From the NCBI GenBank assembly GCA_005881595.1, contig VBBY01000021.1, positions 1-39,976 on the forward strand: a stretch of 39,976 bases of DNA. The letters are read 5' to 3'. The notes beneath the pieces are model-generated. The model saw only the letters and a list, made by a program, of their open reading frames with translations. It did no database searches and was not told the DNA's origin. Each line of letters begins with the position of its first letter. Position 1 is the first letter of the stretch. Both the position numbers and the translations under genes were made by a program. Shown here one piece after another: positions 17,285 through 27,382 of this stretch. This DNA is from Betaproteobacteria bacterium. Lineage in GTDB: Bacteria > Pseudomonadota > Gammaproteobacteria > Burkholderiales > SG8-39.

Positions 17285-18536
17285 GGACGAGACGCACGAT
17301 CCCGGTTTGAAGAGCTGGGTCGAGTCGGCGAACGCGCCTGGCTGCGACTTCCCGATCCAGAACCTGCCGTTCGGCATTTTCAGGCGCAAGAATTCGAAGG
17401 AGGCGCGGCGCGCCGGCGTCGCCATCGGCGACCAGATCTTCGACCTCGCCGCGCTCGGCGTGAAGAGCGGGCCCACGCTGAACGGCCTCGCCGCGATGGG
17501 CCGCCCGGCGTGGAAAAAGCTGCGGAGGGAAATCTCAAAAGCGCTTTCCAGGCCGAGTAAGTTATTCCAAAAGCACCTGGTGCCGATGAAGCGGGCGGAG
17601 CTGTTCCTGCCGGTGGCGGTCGGCGATTACACCGACTTCTACACCTCGGTGTTCCACGCCACCAACGTCGGCCGGCTGTTCCGTCCCGATAACCCGCTGC
17701 TGCCGAACTACAAGTGGCTACCGATCGGCTACCACGGCCGCGCCTCGTCGGTGGTGGTCTCGGGCACTCCCGTGGTACGCCCCAGCGGCCAGACAAAATC
17801 TCCCGACCAGGCCAGCCCTTCCTTCGGGCCGAGCAAGCGCCTCGACTACGAGGCCGAGCTCGCCTTCGTCATCGGCCCGGGAAATGCGCTGGGGAAACCC
17901 ATTCCCCTGCAAAAGGCCCTCGACCACATCTTCGGCGTCGTGCTCCTCAACGACTGGTCGGCGCGCGACATCCAGGCCTGGGAATACCAGCCGCTCGGCC
18001 CGTTCCTCGCCAAGAGCTTCGGCACCACGATCTCGCCCTGGGTGGTGACCCTCGAAGGTCTAGCGCCGTTTCGCTGCCCGGCCTTTGCGCGCGCGGCCGG
18101 CGATCCGCAGCCCCTGCCCTACCTGTTCGACGAAGCCGACTCGCGCGCAGGCGGCTTCTCGATCGAGGTCGAGATGTATCTGCGCACCCCCAAGAGCCCC
18201 GCGCCAGTACGGCTCTCGCACGGCAACTACAACAGCTCCTACTGGACGCCGGCGCAGCTCATCGCCCACCACAGCTCGAACGGCTGCAACCTGCAGCCGG
18301 GCGACCTGGTCGGCTCGGGAACCATCTCCGGCCCGGCGCCGGACTCGGCCGGCTCGCTGCTCGAGCTCACCCAGGGCGGCAAGGCGGCGCTCGAGCTGCC
18401 GAGCGGCGAAGCCCGGACTTTCATCGAGGACGGCGACGAGGTGATCGAGCGCGCCCGCTGCGCGCGCGAAGGCCATGCGACGATCGGCTTCGGCGAGGCA
18501 GCGGGCCGCGTGCTGGCGGCAAGGGAAGAGAAATGA
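17256..18536 (+). CDS. fahA: fumarylacetoacetase
   Basis: [89 protein letters not shown]-terminus MRKMGSVPI is repeat-derived. Confidence 0.95.
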   Translation: MRKMGSVPILDETHDPGLKSWVESANAPGCDFPIQNLPFGIFRRKNSKEARRAGVAIGDQIFDLAALGVKSGPTLNGLAAMGRPAWKKLRREISKALSRPSKLFQKHLVPMKRAELFLPVAVGDYTDFYTSVFHATNVGRLFRPDNPLLPNYKWLPIGYHGRASSVVVSGTPVVRPSGQTKSPDQASPSFGPSKRLDYEAELAFVIGPGNALGKPIPLQKALDHIFGVVLLNDWSARDIQAWEYQPLGPFLAKSFGTTISPWVVTLEGLAPFRCPAFARAAGDPQPLPYLFDEADSRAGGFSIEVEMYLRTPKSPAPVRLSHGNYNSSYWTPAQLIAHHSSNGCNLQPGDLVGSGTISGPAPDSAGSLLELTQGGKAALELPSGEARTFIEDGDEVIERARCAREGHATIGFGEAAGRVLAAREEK

Positions 18537-18564
18537 GAAAAATGGGGGCTGTCCCCTATTTTCT
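18533..18564 (+). repeat. single copy of the same repeat (ATGAGAAAAATGGGGGCTGTCCCCTATTTTCT) at the fahA/dsbB junction
   Basis: Matches the 17256-17284 copy with small substitutions. Confidence 0.8.
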
Positions 18565-19051
18565 CGGCGCGCTCGCCTGCGCGCTGCTCCTCGGCTTCGG
18601 CTATTACCTGCAGTACGTGCGCGGGCTGGAGCCTTGCCCGCTGTGCCTGGTGCAGCGCGGATTTTTCTACGCCGTTGGGGTCGTTTTCATCATTGCTGCC
18701 TTTCACAACCCCGCCTGGATTGGGGCAGTGCTCTACGCAACTCTGGCTTTCTTGTTTGCCGCGGGCGGCGCGGCGACGGCGTCGCGCCAGGTGTGGCTGC
18801 AGCACCTGCCGCCCGACAAGGTGCCGCAGTGCGGGCCGGACCTGTTCTTCATGCTGGAGAACTTCCCGCTCGCGCAGGCGCTGAAGAAGCTCGTCGCAGG
18901 CAGCGGCGAGTGCGCGGCGGTGGACTGGACCTTCCTCGGCCTGTCGATCGCCGAGTGGTCGCTCGCCTGGTTCGTGGTCCTCGGCTGCTACGCCCTGTGG
19001 CTCGCGGTGCGCGCGATCAGGTCCAGGACCTCGATGTTTCTCGGCGCCTGA
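18533..19051 (+). CDS. dsbB: disulfide bond formation protein B
   Basis: YLQYVRGLEPCPLCLVQRGFFYAVG (CxxC), VPQCGPDLFFMLENFPLAQALKKLVAGSGECAAVDWTFLGLSIAEWSL. Confidence 0.92.
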   Translation: MRKMGAVPYFLGALACALLLGFGYYLQYVRGLEPCPLCLVQRGFFYAVGVVFIIAAFHNPAWIGAVLYATLAFLFAAGGAATASRQVWLQHLPPDKVPQCGPDLFFMLENFPLAQALKKLVAGSGECAAVDWTFLGLSIAEWSLAWFVVLGCYALWLAVRAIRSRTSMFLGA

Positions 19052-19749
19052 CGGAAGACTTCTCCGATCAGGAGCAAGGCAGGCCCGCCCGCGCAACGCG
19101 CGGCAAGCTCGGGCAGCTCGCCGAGCTTGCCTGCGAAAAACCTCTGCTCCGGAGACGAAACGTTTTCGGCGACGGCCACCGGCATGTCGCGCGGCATGCC
19201 GCGGGCGAGCAATTCATTCCTGATGGGCACGGCATCCCCGGCGGCCATGTAGAGCACCGCGGTGTCAGCGGCGCGCACCGCATCGACCCAGCCGGAGGGC
19301 GCCTCGTCCTCGCCGACTCGCGGCGTCGCGAACACCACGCTGCGCGAAATACCGCGGCGAGTAAGAGAGACCTTCGCTTCCGCGCTGGCGGCGAGCGCGG
19401 CCGTGACGCCCGGGACGATCTCCACCGGGATTCGATTCGCGATCAGGAAGCTGATCTCCTCATGGGCGCGGCCGAAGAGCATCGGGTCGCCGCCCTTGAG
19501 CCGCACCACCACGCGGTAGCGATGGGCGGCGTCGGCGAGCCGCTTGTTGATGAAGCGCTGCGCGGTCGAGTGGCGGCCGCAGCGTTTGCCGACCGCGACT
19601 TTTTCTCCCTTGACGAGAGAAAGGATCCCCTCGGGAACCAGGGCGTCGTGGAAGACGATATCGGCCTCGCCGAGCAGCCGGGCCGCGCGCACGGTGAGGA
19701 GGTCGGGTGCACCCGGCCCGGCGCCGACGAGATGGACAGTTCCGTTCAC
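18988..19749 (-). CDS. cobA: uroporphyrinogen-III C-methyltransferase
   Basis: GTVHLVGAGPGAPDLLTVRAARLLGEADIVFHDALV; VVRLKGGDPMLFGRAHEE; VEIVPGVTAALAASA; 3' end overlaps dsbB convergently. Confidence 0.94.
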   Translation of the reverse strand: MNGTVHLVGAGPGAPDLLTVRAARLLGEADIVFHDALVPEGILSLVKGEKVAVGKRCGRHSTAQRFINKRLADAAHRYRVVVRLKGGDPMLFGRAHEEISFLIANRIPVEIVPGVTAALAASAEAKVSLTRRGISRSVVFATPRVGEDEAPSGWVDAVRAADTAVLYMAAGDAVPIRNELLARGMPRDMPVAVAENVSSPEQRFFAGKLGELPELAARCAGGPALLLIGEVFRQAPRNIEVLDLIARTASHRA

Positions 19750-20147
19750 CCTCGCCTGCGGAAGAGCGGCAGGGGCCGCTTGACCGACGCCTGGTAGGAC
19801 TCGCTGAAGTCGTTGAACGCGGCGAGCGCTTCTTCGGCGTCCTCGCCGTCGCGCAGCAGGAAAGCGTCGAAGCCGCAGCTCTCCAGGTAGAAGAGGTGGT
19901 CGCGCCCGACCTGGCCGACGGCGCGCAGCTCGCCCCGGTAGCCGTAGCGCTCGCGCAGCAGCCGCGCGATCGAGAAGCCGCGGCCGTCGCCGAACTTGGG
20001 GAAGTTCACTTCGACGCGCGCGACGCGGCCGAGCCGGTCCGCGACCGACGCCGGATCGTCTGTCGGCTCCAAGCGCAGCACCTCGCCCTGCTCAGGCGAG
20101 GGCGCGCTCTCGCTCGCGATCCGACGCCCTCTGATGAGCGTTGCCAT
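19746..20147 (-). CDS. DUF934 family protein (sulfur assimilation associated)
   Basis: RVEVNFPKFGDGRGFSIARLLRERYGYRGELRAVGQVGRDHLFYLESCGFDAFLL; between cobA and the sulfite reductase. Confidence 0.85.
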   Translation of the reverse strand: MATLIRGRRIASESAPSPEQGEVLRLEPTDDPASVADRLGRVARVEVNFPKFGDGRGFSIARLLRERYGYRGELRAVGQVGRDHLFYLESCGFDAFLLRDGEDAEEALAAFNDFSESYQASVKRPLPLFRRRG

Positions 20148-21774
20148 AAACGCGTTCCTTGAAAGGTTCGATGCCGATGCGCTGCACCACGTCGACGAAG
20201 CGCTCGGCTTCGCTGTCGCGCTGCTCGAGGTAGGTCTCGATGAGGCGCTCGATCACGTCAGGGATGTCAGCACGGGCGAACGACGGCCCTATGACCTTCC
20301 CCAGAGCACCGGGGGCTTGATTCCCTCCGATCTCGACCTGGTACCACTCCTCGCCGTTCTTGTCGACGCCGAGGATGCCGACGTGCCCGACGTGATGGTG
20401 GCCGCAGGCGTTCATGCAGCCCGAGATGTTCAGGTCGAGCTCGCCGATCTCGTGCAGGTAGTCGAGGTCGTCGAACCTCTCCTGGATCGCCTGCGCGACC
20501 GGGATCGACTTGGCATTGGCGAGGGCGCAGAAATCGCCGCCGGGGCAGCAGATGATGTTGGTGAGCAGGCCGACGTTCGGCGTCGCGAGGCCGAGCGCGC
20601 GCGCTTCGCGCCACAGCGCCGCCAGATCGCGCGAGCGCACGTCGGCGAGGATCAGGTTCTGCTCGTGCGAGACGCGCAGCTCGCCGAACGAGTAGCGGTC
20701 GGCGAGGCCGGCGATGGCGTCCATCTGGTCGGCGGTCACGTCGCCTGGCGGCACGCCGGTTTTCTTGAGCGACAGCGTCACCGCCGCGTAGCCCGGCACT
20801 TTGTGCGGGTGCACGTTGCGTTTGACCCACGCATCGAAACCGGGAAGCGGTGGCAAAACGGCGTCTGATTCCAATTTTTCGTATTTCGGGCGAGTGAACC
20901 GTTTTTCGACCCGCTCGATCTCCTCGGGAATCAGCGTCGAAGGGCCGTCCTTCAGGTGCGCCCACTCGGCCTCGATCTCCTCGCGGAACTTGTCGGGGCC
21001 GCGCTCCTTCACCAGGATCTTGATGCGCGCCTTGTTGAGGTTGTCGCGCCGCCCGTAGCGGTTGTAGACGCGCAGGATCGCCTCGAGGTAGGTGAGCAGG
21101 TGCCGCCACGGCAGGAACTCGCGCATCACGTGGCCGATCATCGGCGTGCGCCCGAGCCCGCCGCCGACCAGGACCTTGAATCCGATTTCGCCTTCCGGGT
21201 TTTTCAAGGCATGTAAACCAATATCATGCACCGCGACTGCGGCTCGATCCCCGATAGACCCGTTCACGGCGATCTTGAACTTGCGCGGCAGGTAGCTGAA
21301 CTCGGGGTTGAACGTCGACCACTGCCGGATGATCTCGCACCACACGAACGAGTCGACGATCTCGTCGCTCGCCACGCCCGCGAAGTGGTCGGTGGTGATG
21401 TTGCGGATGCAGTTGCCGGAGGTCTGGATGGCGTGCATCTGCACGCTCGCGAGCTCGGCGAGGATATCGGGGACCTGCTCCAGGCGCGGCCAGTTGAGCT
21501 GCAGGTTCTGGCGCGTCGAGAAGTGCCCGTAGGCGCGGTCGTACCTGCGCGAGATGTCGGCGAGCTTGCGCAGCTGCCGCGTCGAGAGCAGCCCGTAGGG
21601 GATCGCGATGCGCAGCATCGGCGCGTAGCGCTGGATGTACAGGCCGTTGCGCAGCCGCAGCGCGCGGAAATCGTCCTCGCTCAGCTTGCCGGCGAGGAAG
21701 CGCCGCGTCTGGTCGCGGAACTGCTTCACGCGCTCGTCTACGATGCGCTGATCGATAGGGTCGTAGAGGTACAT
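20092..21774 (-). CDS. cysI: nitrite/sulfite reductase, hemoprotein beta subunit-like
   Basis: AYGHFSTRQNLQLNWPRLEQVPDILAELASVQMHAIQTSGNCIRNITTDHFAG; C-terminal cysteines CCPGGDFC and GCMNACGHHHVGHVGILG (siroheme/4Fe-4S). Confidence 0.93.
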   Translation of the reverse strand: MYLYDPIDQRIVDERVKQFRDQTRRFLAGKLSEDDFRALRLRNGLYIQRYAPMLRIAIPYGLLSTRQLRKLADISRRYDRAYGHFSTRQNLQLNWPRLEQVPDILAELASVQMHAIQTSGNCIRNITTDHFAGVASDEIVDSFVWCEIIRQWSTFNPEFSYLPRKFKIAVNGSIGDRAAVAVHDIGLHALKNPEGEIGFKVLVGGGLGRTPMIGHVMREFLPWRHLLTYLEAILRVYNRYGRRDNLNKARIKILVKERGPDKFREEIEAEWAHLKDGPSTLIPEEIERVEKRFTRPKYEKLESDAVLPPLPGFDAWVKRNVHPHKVPGYAAVTLSLKKTGVPPGDVTADQMDAIAGLADRYSFGELRVSHEQNLILADVRSRDLAALWREARALGLATPNVGLLTNIICCPGGDFCALANAKSIPVAQAIQERFDDLDYLHEIGELDLNISGCMNACGHHHVGHVGILGVDKNGEEWYQVEIGGNQAPGALGKVIGPSFARADIPDVIERLIETYLEQRDSEAERFVDVVQRIGIEPFKERVYGNAHQRASDRERERALA

Positions 21775-21860
21775 GCCGGGGCTTTCCCTGGGGCCATGCT
21801 AAAAGCCCGGCTTATTCTTTCAAAAGACTAATGTGTTAGGATGTTATGCGTATATAGCAT

Positions 21861-22805
21861 ATGAAGCTCCAGCAGCTGCGCTGCCTGACGGAAGTCGCCC
21901 GCCGCGGCCTGAACGTCTCCGAGGCGGCCGAGGCGCTGCATACCTCCCAGCCCGGAGTGTCCAAGCAGATCAAGGCCTTGGAGGACGAGCTGGGGATCCA
22001 GGTGTTCGTGCGCCACGGCAAGCGCCTGGTCGCGGTCACCGAGCCGGGGAAGGCGGTGGTGGTAATTGCCGAGCGCATCCTGTCGGAGGCGCAGAACCTG
22101 CGGCGCGCCGGCGAGGAGTTTGCCAACGACAAGCTCGGCACGCTGACCATCGCCGCCACCCATACCCAGGCGCGCTACGCGCTGCCCAACGCCGTGACCG
22201 CGTTCAAGCGGCGCTACCCGAACGTAAAGCTGGTCATTCACCAGGGCAACCCGACGCAGATCTGCGAGCAGGTGCTGGCGGGCGAGGCGGACTTCTGCGT
22301 GGCAACCGAGATGATCGCGCTCTACTCGGACATCGTCTCGATGCCGGTCTACCAGTGGAACCGCTGCGTGGTGGTGCCGCCGAAGCACCCGCTGCTCAAG
22401 GCCGGACCGCTCACGCTGGAGAAGCTGGCGCAGTACCCGATCGTCACTTACGACTTCGCTTTCGCCAACCGCTCGCTGGTGCAGAAAGCCTTCGAGGCGA
22501 AGGGGCTGAATCCGAACGTGGTGCTCACGGCGCTGGACGCCGATGTCATCAAGACCTACGTCGAGCTGGGCCTGGGAATCGGCATCCTCGCCAAGATGGC
22601 GTTCAACCCCGCGCGCGACCGCACGCTGCGCGCCATCGACGCGAGCCACCTGTTCGAGTCGAGCACCACGCGCCTGGGAATCAAGCGCGGCGCCTACCTG
22701 CGCCGCTACGCCTACGAGTTCATCGAGCTGTTCGCCCCCCACCTGCCGCGCAACATCGTCGAGCCGGCGGTCATGGGGGAAGAGGGCTCGCGCTACGAGC
22801 TCTGA
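21861..22805 (+). CDS. CysB/Cbl-like LysR-type regulator
   Basis: [56 protein letters not shown]; divergent from the sulfite reductase gene. Confidence 0.92.
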   Translation: MKLQQLRCLTEVARRGLNVSEAAEALHTSQPGVSKQIKALEDELGIQVFVRHGKRLVAVTEPGKAVVVIAERILSEAQNLRRAGEEFANDKLGTLTIAATHTQARYALPNAVTAFKRRYPNVKLVIHQGNPTQICEQVLAGEADFCVATEMIALYSDIVSMPVYQWNRCVVVPPKHPLLKAGPLTLEKLAQYPIVTYDFAFANRSLVQKAFEAKGLNPNVVLTALDADVIKTYVELGLGIGILAKMAFNPARDRTLRAIDASHLFESSTTRLGIKRGAYLRRYAYEFIELFAPHLPRNIVEPAVMGEEGSRYEL

Positions 22806-24472
22806 AAGGCGGCCTTTTTCTCGTCGCGCAGCGCGCGGCGCAGGATCTTGCCGACGTTGGTCTTGGGCAGCTCGGCGCGGAACTCGACGTACTTCGGCCG
22901 CTTGTAGCCGGTGAGCTCCTTCCTGCAGTGCTCGAGCACGTCCTGCTCGGTGAGCTGCGGGTCCTTCTTCACGACGAACACCTTGGGGACTTCGCCCGAA
23001 TGCTCGTCGGGGACCCCGATCACGGCGCACTCGAGGACCCCGGGAAGCATGGCGACCACCTGCTCGATCTCGTTCGGGAACACCTTGAAGCCCGACACCA
23101 CGATCATGTCCTTCTTGCGGTCGACGACGCGGATGAAGCCTTTCTCGTCCATGACGCCGATGTCGCCGGTATGGAGGAACCCGTCCTTGCCGAGCACTTC
23201 CGCGGTCTCGGCCGGGCGCTGCCAGTAGCCGGCCATCACCTGCGGCCCGCGAATGCAGATCTCGCCGGCCTGGCCGAGCGGCAGGTCGCGGTTGTCGTCG
23301 TCGCGCAGCACCACCTCGGTCGAAGGCATCGGCACGCCGATCGCGCCGGTGAACGTGGTGACGTTGAGCGGGTTGGCGGTCGCCGACGGCGCGGTCTCGG
23401 TGAGGCCGTAGCCTTCGATGATCGGCGAGCCGGTCACCTGCTTCCAGCGCTCCGCCACCGCCTTTTGCACCGCCATGCCGCCGCCAACCGCGAGCCTAAG
23501 GGCGGAGAAATCCAGCCGGGCGAAGTCCGGATGATTGAGAAGGGCGTTGAACAGCGTGTTGACGCCCGAGATCATGCTGTACCTGTGCTTGGCGAGCTCC
23601 TTGACGAAGCCGGGGATGTCTCGCGGGTTGGTGATCAGCACGTTCTCGCCGCCGACCACCATCATCACCAGGCAATTCACCGTCAGCGAGAAGATGTGGT
23701 AGAGCGGCAGCGCGGTGATGATCACCGCGCGCTCCTCGCCCATCAGCGGGGAGAGCCACGCCTTGTACTGCAGCAGCGCCGCGATCACGTTGCGATGGAG
23801 CAGCATCGCGCCCTTCGAGACGCCGGTGGTGCCGCCGGTGTACTGCAGGAACGCAATATCGTCGTGGCCAAGGGCGGGCGTATCGAGCGGTTTGTCCCTG
23901 CCTTCATTCAAGGCATTTTTGAAGGAAATGGCGCCCGGCAGCTCGTACGCGGGAACCATCTTCTTCAGCTTGCGGACCACCAGGTTGACGAGCAGGCCCT
24001 TCAGCCCCAGCAGCTCGCCGAGCGAGGTCACCACGATGTGCCGGATCGGCGTGCGCGCCAGTACCTCCTGCAGCACGTGGGCGAAGTTCTCGAGGATCAC
24101 GATCGCCTCGGCGCCCGAATCCCTGAGCTGATACTCGAGCTCGCGCGCGGTGTACAGGGGATTGACGTTCACCACCGTATCGCCGGCGCGCAGCACGCCG
24201 AACATGGCGACCGGGTACTGCAGGCAGTTCGGCATCATCAGCGCGACGCGCGCCCCTCTGGGGAGGCCGCGCGCCTGCAGCCAGGCGCCGAAATCGCGCG
24301 ACATCCTGTCGAGCTCGGCGAAGCGAATCGTGCGGCCCATGTTGTTGAACGCCGGGCGCTCGCCGTACTTGCCGACGCTGGTCTCGAACAGCTCGACCAG
24401 CGACTTGTATTCGTCCGGGTTGATGTCCGCGGGAACGCCGGGGGGATAGCTCTTCAGCCAGATGCGTTCCAT
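22793..24472 (-). CDS. long-chain fatty acid-CoA ligase (FadD-like)
   Basis: [75 protein letters not shown]. Confidence 0.94.
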   Translation of the reverse strand: MERIWLKSYPPGVPADINPDEYKSLVELFETSVGKYGERPAFNNMGRTIRFAELDRMSRDFGAWLQARGLPRGARVALMMPNCLQYPVAMFGVLRAGDTVVNVNPLYTARELEYQLRDSGAEAIVILENFAHVLQEVLARTPIRHIVVTSLGELLGLKGLLVNLVVRKLKKMVPAYELPGAISFKNALNEGRDKPLDTPALGHDDIAFLQYTGGTTGVSKGAMLLHRNVIAALLQYKAWLSPLMGEERAVIITALPLYHIFSLTVNCLVMMVVGGENVLITNPRDIPGFVKELAKHRYSMISGVNTLFNALLNHPDFARLDFSALRLAVGGGMAVQKAVAERWKQVTGSPIIEGYGLTETAPSATANPLNVTTFTGAIGVPMPSTEVVLRDDDNRDLPLGQAGEICIRGPQVMAGYWQRPAETAEVLGKDGFLHTGDIGVMDEKGFIRVVDRKKDMIVVSGFKVFPNEIEQVVAMLPGVLECAVIGVPDEHSGEVPKVFVVKKDPQLTEQDVLEHCRKELTGYKRPKYVEFRAELPKTNVGKILRRALRDEKKAAFQSS

Positions 24473-24480
24473 GTCTTCTC

Positions 24481-25656
24481 CTACAGGCGCGCGCTGCCGA
24501 TTCTAGCCGAGCGCGCAACGAGGGGTGCGGCCAGGCAGCCGGCGCCGATCGCCGCATAGGCGATTGCCCAGGAAGCGAGCTTGCCGGCGCCGCCGGCGAC
24601 GTCGAGCGCTGCGCCGAAGACCACCGGACCGAGCATGCCGCCGGCGAACCCGGCGAGCGAGTACAACCCCATCGCCGCGCCGCGCAGCTCGGCCGGCGCG
24701 GCCGCCACCAGGCCTGCGGTCAGCGTCGCCGATTCGGCCATCACCAGCATCGAGTAAAGGACGAGAAGGCCCAGCACGATGACCCAGTGCCACGGCGCCG
24801 CGAGGCCAAGCAGGATGCCGCTCGAGCCCGAGCCTGCCATCGCGACCAGGATCCAGCGCCGCCGCCCGATGCGCAGCGCAATCTCGTTGCCGAGGATCGA
24901 AGCGGGCACGGCGACCAGATTCACCACCGCGGCGACGGTGGCAAGCTGCAACGGAAAGGTTGCAGTCGCGTGAAAGCTCGAGGAGAAGGCGAGAAATGCC
25001 ACCATCCAGGCGCGCGAGCCGAACAGCTCGAGGCAATGCGCTGCGTAGCCAAGCGTGTAGCCGGCCGACGCGCGGTTGGCCATCACGCGCCGCCAGGCAG
25101 CGAAAGGAAAGGGCGTCGTCAAGGAAAAAGATTTCTCTCCCGAAGCTTGTTTTTGCAAAGGCTCGACACAGACGAACACGAGCACGCCCGCGAGAAGCGG
25201 GCCGAGCGCAGAAAGCAGAAATGCCGTGCGCCAGCCGGCGAGCGGCGCAATCAAACCGGCCAGCGCGAGGGAAAGCGCGGTGCCGATGCCGAAGAACGAA
25301 GTGTAGAAAGCGATATAGCGGCTCTGCGCCGGGCCCGAAATTCGCTCGGAGAGTAGCCGCAGGCCGGGCATGTAGGTCGCCGCGATGCCGGCACCGAGCA
25401 GCCCCTGGCACAGCACGGCGCCCGCGAAGCCCTCGGCCATCCAGCCGAAGCCCGCGCTGCCCGCCGCGGCGAGCAGGCTGCCGGCGAGGTACACCTTGCG
25501 GGCGTCGTGCCGGTCGGTGAGCGCGGTCCAGTACGACACCGTGGCGACGTAGCCGGTGAAGAACATGCCGCCGATGACGCCGGCTTCGACGTTGGAGAGC
25601 CGCCACACATCGCGCAGCTCCGGCAGCAGCGCGGCAAAAGTCGCAAAGCCCAGCAT
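24481..25656 (-). CDS. MFS transporter (start uncertain; N-terminus disturbed by a repeat)
   Basis: [71 protein letters not shown]; about 12 TM segments. The frame stays open through the hairpin repeat upstream without an obvious start codon. Confidence 0.8.
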   Translation of the reverse strand: MLGFATFAALLPELRDVWRLSNVEAGVIGGMFFTGYVATVSYWTALTDRHDARKVYLAGSLLAAAGSAGFGWMAEGFAGAVLCQGLLGAGIAATYMPGLRLLSERISGPAQSRYIAFYTSFFGIGTALSLALAGLIAPLAGWRTAFLLSALGPLLAGVLVFVCVEPLQKQASGEKSFSLTTPFPFAAWRRVMANRASAGYTLGYAAHCLELFGSRAWMVAFLAFSSSFHATATFPLQLATVAAVVNLVAVPASILGNEIALRIGRRRWILVAMAGSGSSGILLGLAAPWHWVIVLGLLVLYSMLVMAESATLTAGLVAAAPAELRGAAMGLYSLAGFAGGMLGPVVFGAALDVAGGAGKLASWAIAYAAIGAGCLAAPLVARSARIGSARL

Positions 25657-25680
25657 CGACAGGATGTGGGCCGCGAGGAG

Positions 25681-25747
25681 AATTCGGGGACGGAGCCCTA
25701 ACTCCGTAAGCTGCGCGTCGCTGGAGTTAGGGCTCCGTCCCCGAATT
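25681..25747. repeat. 25-bp perfect inverted repeat with 17-nt loop
   Basis: AATTCGGGGACGGAGCCCTAACTCC (25681-25705) and GGAGTTAGGGCTCCGTCCCCGAATT (25723-25747); followed by further CCGAATTCCG and CTGTCCCCATTTTCTT units to about 25782. Confidence 0.93.
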
Positions 25748-25781
25748 CCGCGTCCCCGAATTCCGCTGTCCCCATTTTCTT

Positions 25782-26552
25782 CTATCGATTCTTGAAGACG
25801 GGCTTTCTCTTGTCGAGAAACGCGGCCATGCCTTCCTTCTGGTCCTCGAGCGCGAACTGCGAGTGGAACACGCGGCGCTCGAACAGCACGCCCTCGGCGA
25901 GCGGCGTCTCGTAGGCGCGGTTGATCGATTCCTTGATCATCATCACCACCGGGGCCGAGTAGCCGGCGATTTTCTCGGCCACCGCCATCGCCTCCTCCAT
26001 CAGCTTGGCGAGCGGCACGACGCGCGAGACCAGGCCGGCGCGCTCCGCCTCCTGCGCGTCCATCATGCGCGCGGTCAGGCAAAGGTCCATCGCCTTCGCC
26101 TTGCTGGTGAAACGCGGCAGCCGCTGCGTGCCGCCGAAGCCCGGCATGACGCCGAGGTTGATCTCGGGCTGGCCGAACCTGGCGTTGTCCGCGGCGATGA
26201 TGATGTCGCACTGCATGGCGAGCTCGTTGCCACCGCCGAGCGCGTAGCCGGCGACCGCCGCGATCACCGGCTTGCGCACCTTCCGCCAGTGCTCCCAGGA
26301 GGTGGCGTAATCGCCCAGGAAGGCGTCCATGTAGCTGAAGTCCTTCATCGCGGCGATGTCGGCGCCGGCGGCGAACGCCTTGTCGCTGCCGGTGATCACG
26401 ATCGCGCCGACGCCGGCGTCGGCGTCGAACTCGAGCAGCGCCTTGCCGAGCTCCTGCATGAGCTGCGGGCTGAGCGCGTTCAGCTGCCTGGGCCGGTCGA
26501 GCGTGATCAGGCCGACGCGCCCCTTCTGCTCCACCTTGATGAATTCAGGCAT
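25782..26552 (-). CDS. enoyl-CoA hydratase (PaaF/crotonase family)
   Basis: [35 protein letters not shown]...[11 protein letters not shown]...[46 protein letters not shown]. Confidence 0.93.
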   Translation of the reverse strand: MPEFIKVEQKGRVGLITLDRPRQLNALSPQLMQELGKALLEFDADAGVGAIVITGSDKAFAAGADIAAMKDFSYMDAFLGDYATSWEHWRKVRKPVIAAVAGYALGGGNELAMQCDIIIAADNARFGQPEINLGVMPGFGGTQRLPRFTSKAKAMDLCLTARMMDAQEAERAGLVSRVVPLAKLMEEAMAVAEKIAGYSAPVVMMIKESINRAYETPLAEGVLFERRVFHSQFALEDQKEGMAAFLDKRKPVFKNR

Positions 26553-26596
26553 GTCTGGAATGGACTTTGGGCACCGCGAAATTGTAAGCTTTTCCC

Positions 26597-27382
26597 ATGT
26601 CATCGATCCTTGTTTCGCAGGCAGCCGGCGTGCTGACCCTCACGCTCAATCGCCCCGAGAAGCTGAATGCCTTCAATCCGGAAATGCACTCGCTGCTTCG
26701 TCAGGCGATCGAGCGCGCCGCGGACCAGGCCGACATCCGCGCGGTGCTGCTCACTGGGTCTGGGCGCGGGTTCTGCGCCGGGCAGGATCTCGCCGAGCGC
26801 GACGTCAGCCCTGGCGCCGCGCCGATCGATCTTTCCGTTTCCATCGGCTCGTACTACAACCCGCTCGTGCGCCGGCTGCGCGAGCTGCCCAAGCCGGTCG
26901 TGTGCGCAGTCAACGGCGTCGCCGCCGGCGCCGGCGCCAACGTCGCGCTCGCCTGCGACCTGGTGCTCGCCGCGCGCTCGGCGAGCTTCGTCCAGTCGTT
27001 CGCCAGGCTCGGCCTGGTGCCCGATTCGGGCGGCACCTATTTCCTGCCGCGGCTGGTCGGCACCGCGCGCGCGATGGGCCTTGCGCTGCTCGGCGAAAAG
27101 CTCTCCGCCGAGGATGCCGAGCGCTGGGGCCTCATCTGGAAAGCGCTCGACGACGACAAGCTGCCCGCCGAGGCGAATGCGCTTGCGCGCGCGCTGGCAT
27201 CCGGGCCGACGAAGGGCTACGGCCTGGTGAAGAGGGCGATCTACGCCTCCGCCGGCAACTCGCTCGAGGCGCAGCTCGATCTCGAGCGCGACCTGCAGCG
27301 CGACGCGGGATTCTCCGCGGACTATCGCGAAGGCGTGTCGGCCTTCATGGAGAAGCGCGAGCCGCGCTACCAGGGCAAGTGA
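26597..27382 (+). CDS. paaG: crotonase-family 2-(1,2-epoxy-1,2-dihydrophenyl)acetyl-CoA isomerase-like
   Basis: [58 protein letters not shown]...[51 protein letters not shown]; adjacent to paaK. Confidence 0.88.
   Translation: MSSILVSQAAGVLTLTLNRPEKLNAFNPEMHSLLRQAIERAADQADIRAVLLTGSGRGFCAGQDLAERDVSPGAAPIDLSVSIGSYYNPLVRRLRELPKPVVCAVNGVAAGAGANVALACDLVLAARSASFVQSFARLGLVPDSGGTYFLPRLVGTARAMGLALLGEKLSAEDAERWGLIWKALDDDKLPAEANALARALASGPTKGYGLVKRAIYASAGNSLEAQLDLERDLQRDAGFSADYREGVSAFMEKREPRYQGK

Noticed and set aside
21833-24559. 908-aa plus-strand ORF
   Set aside because: Overlaps the CysB-like and FadD-like genes in a different frame/strand; no domain sense.
24481-26211. Long 576-aa version of the MFS ORF extending through the enoyl-CoA hydratase
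   Set aside because: The N-terminal ~180 residues are an out-of-frame reading of the hydratase gene and the repeat; only the part from about 25656 is MFS-like.
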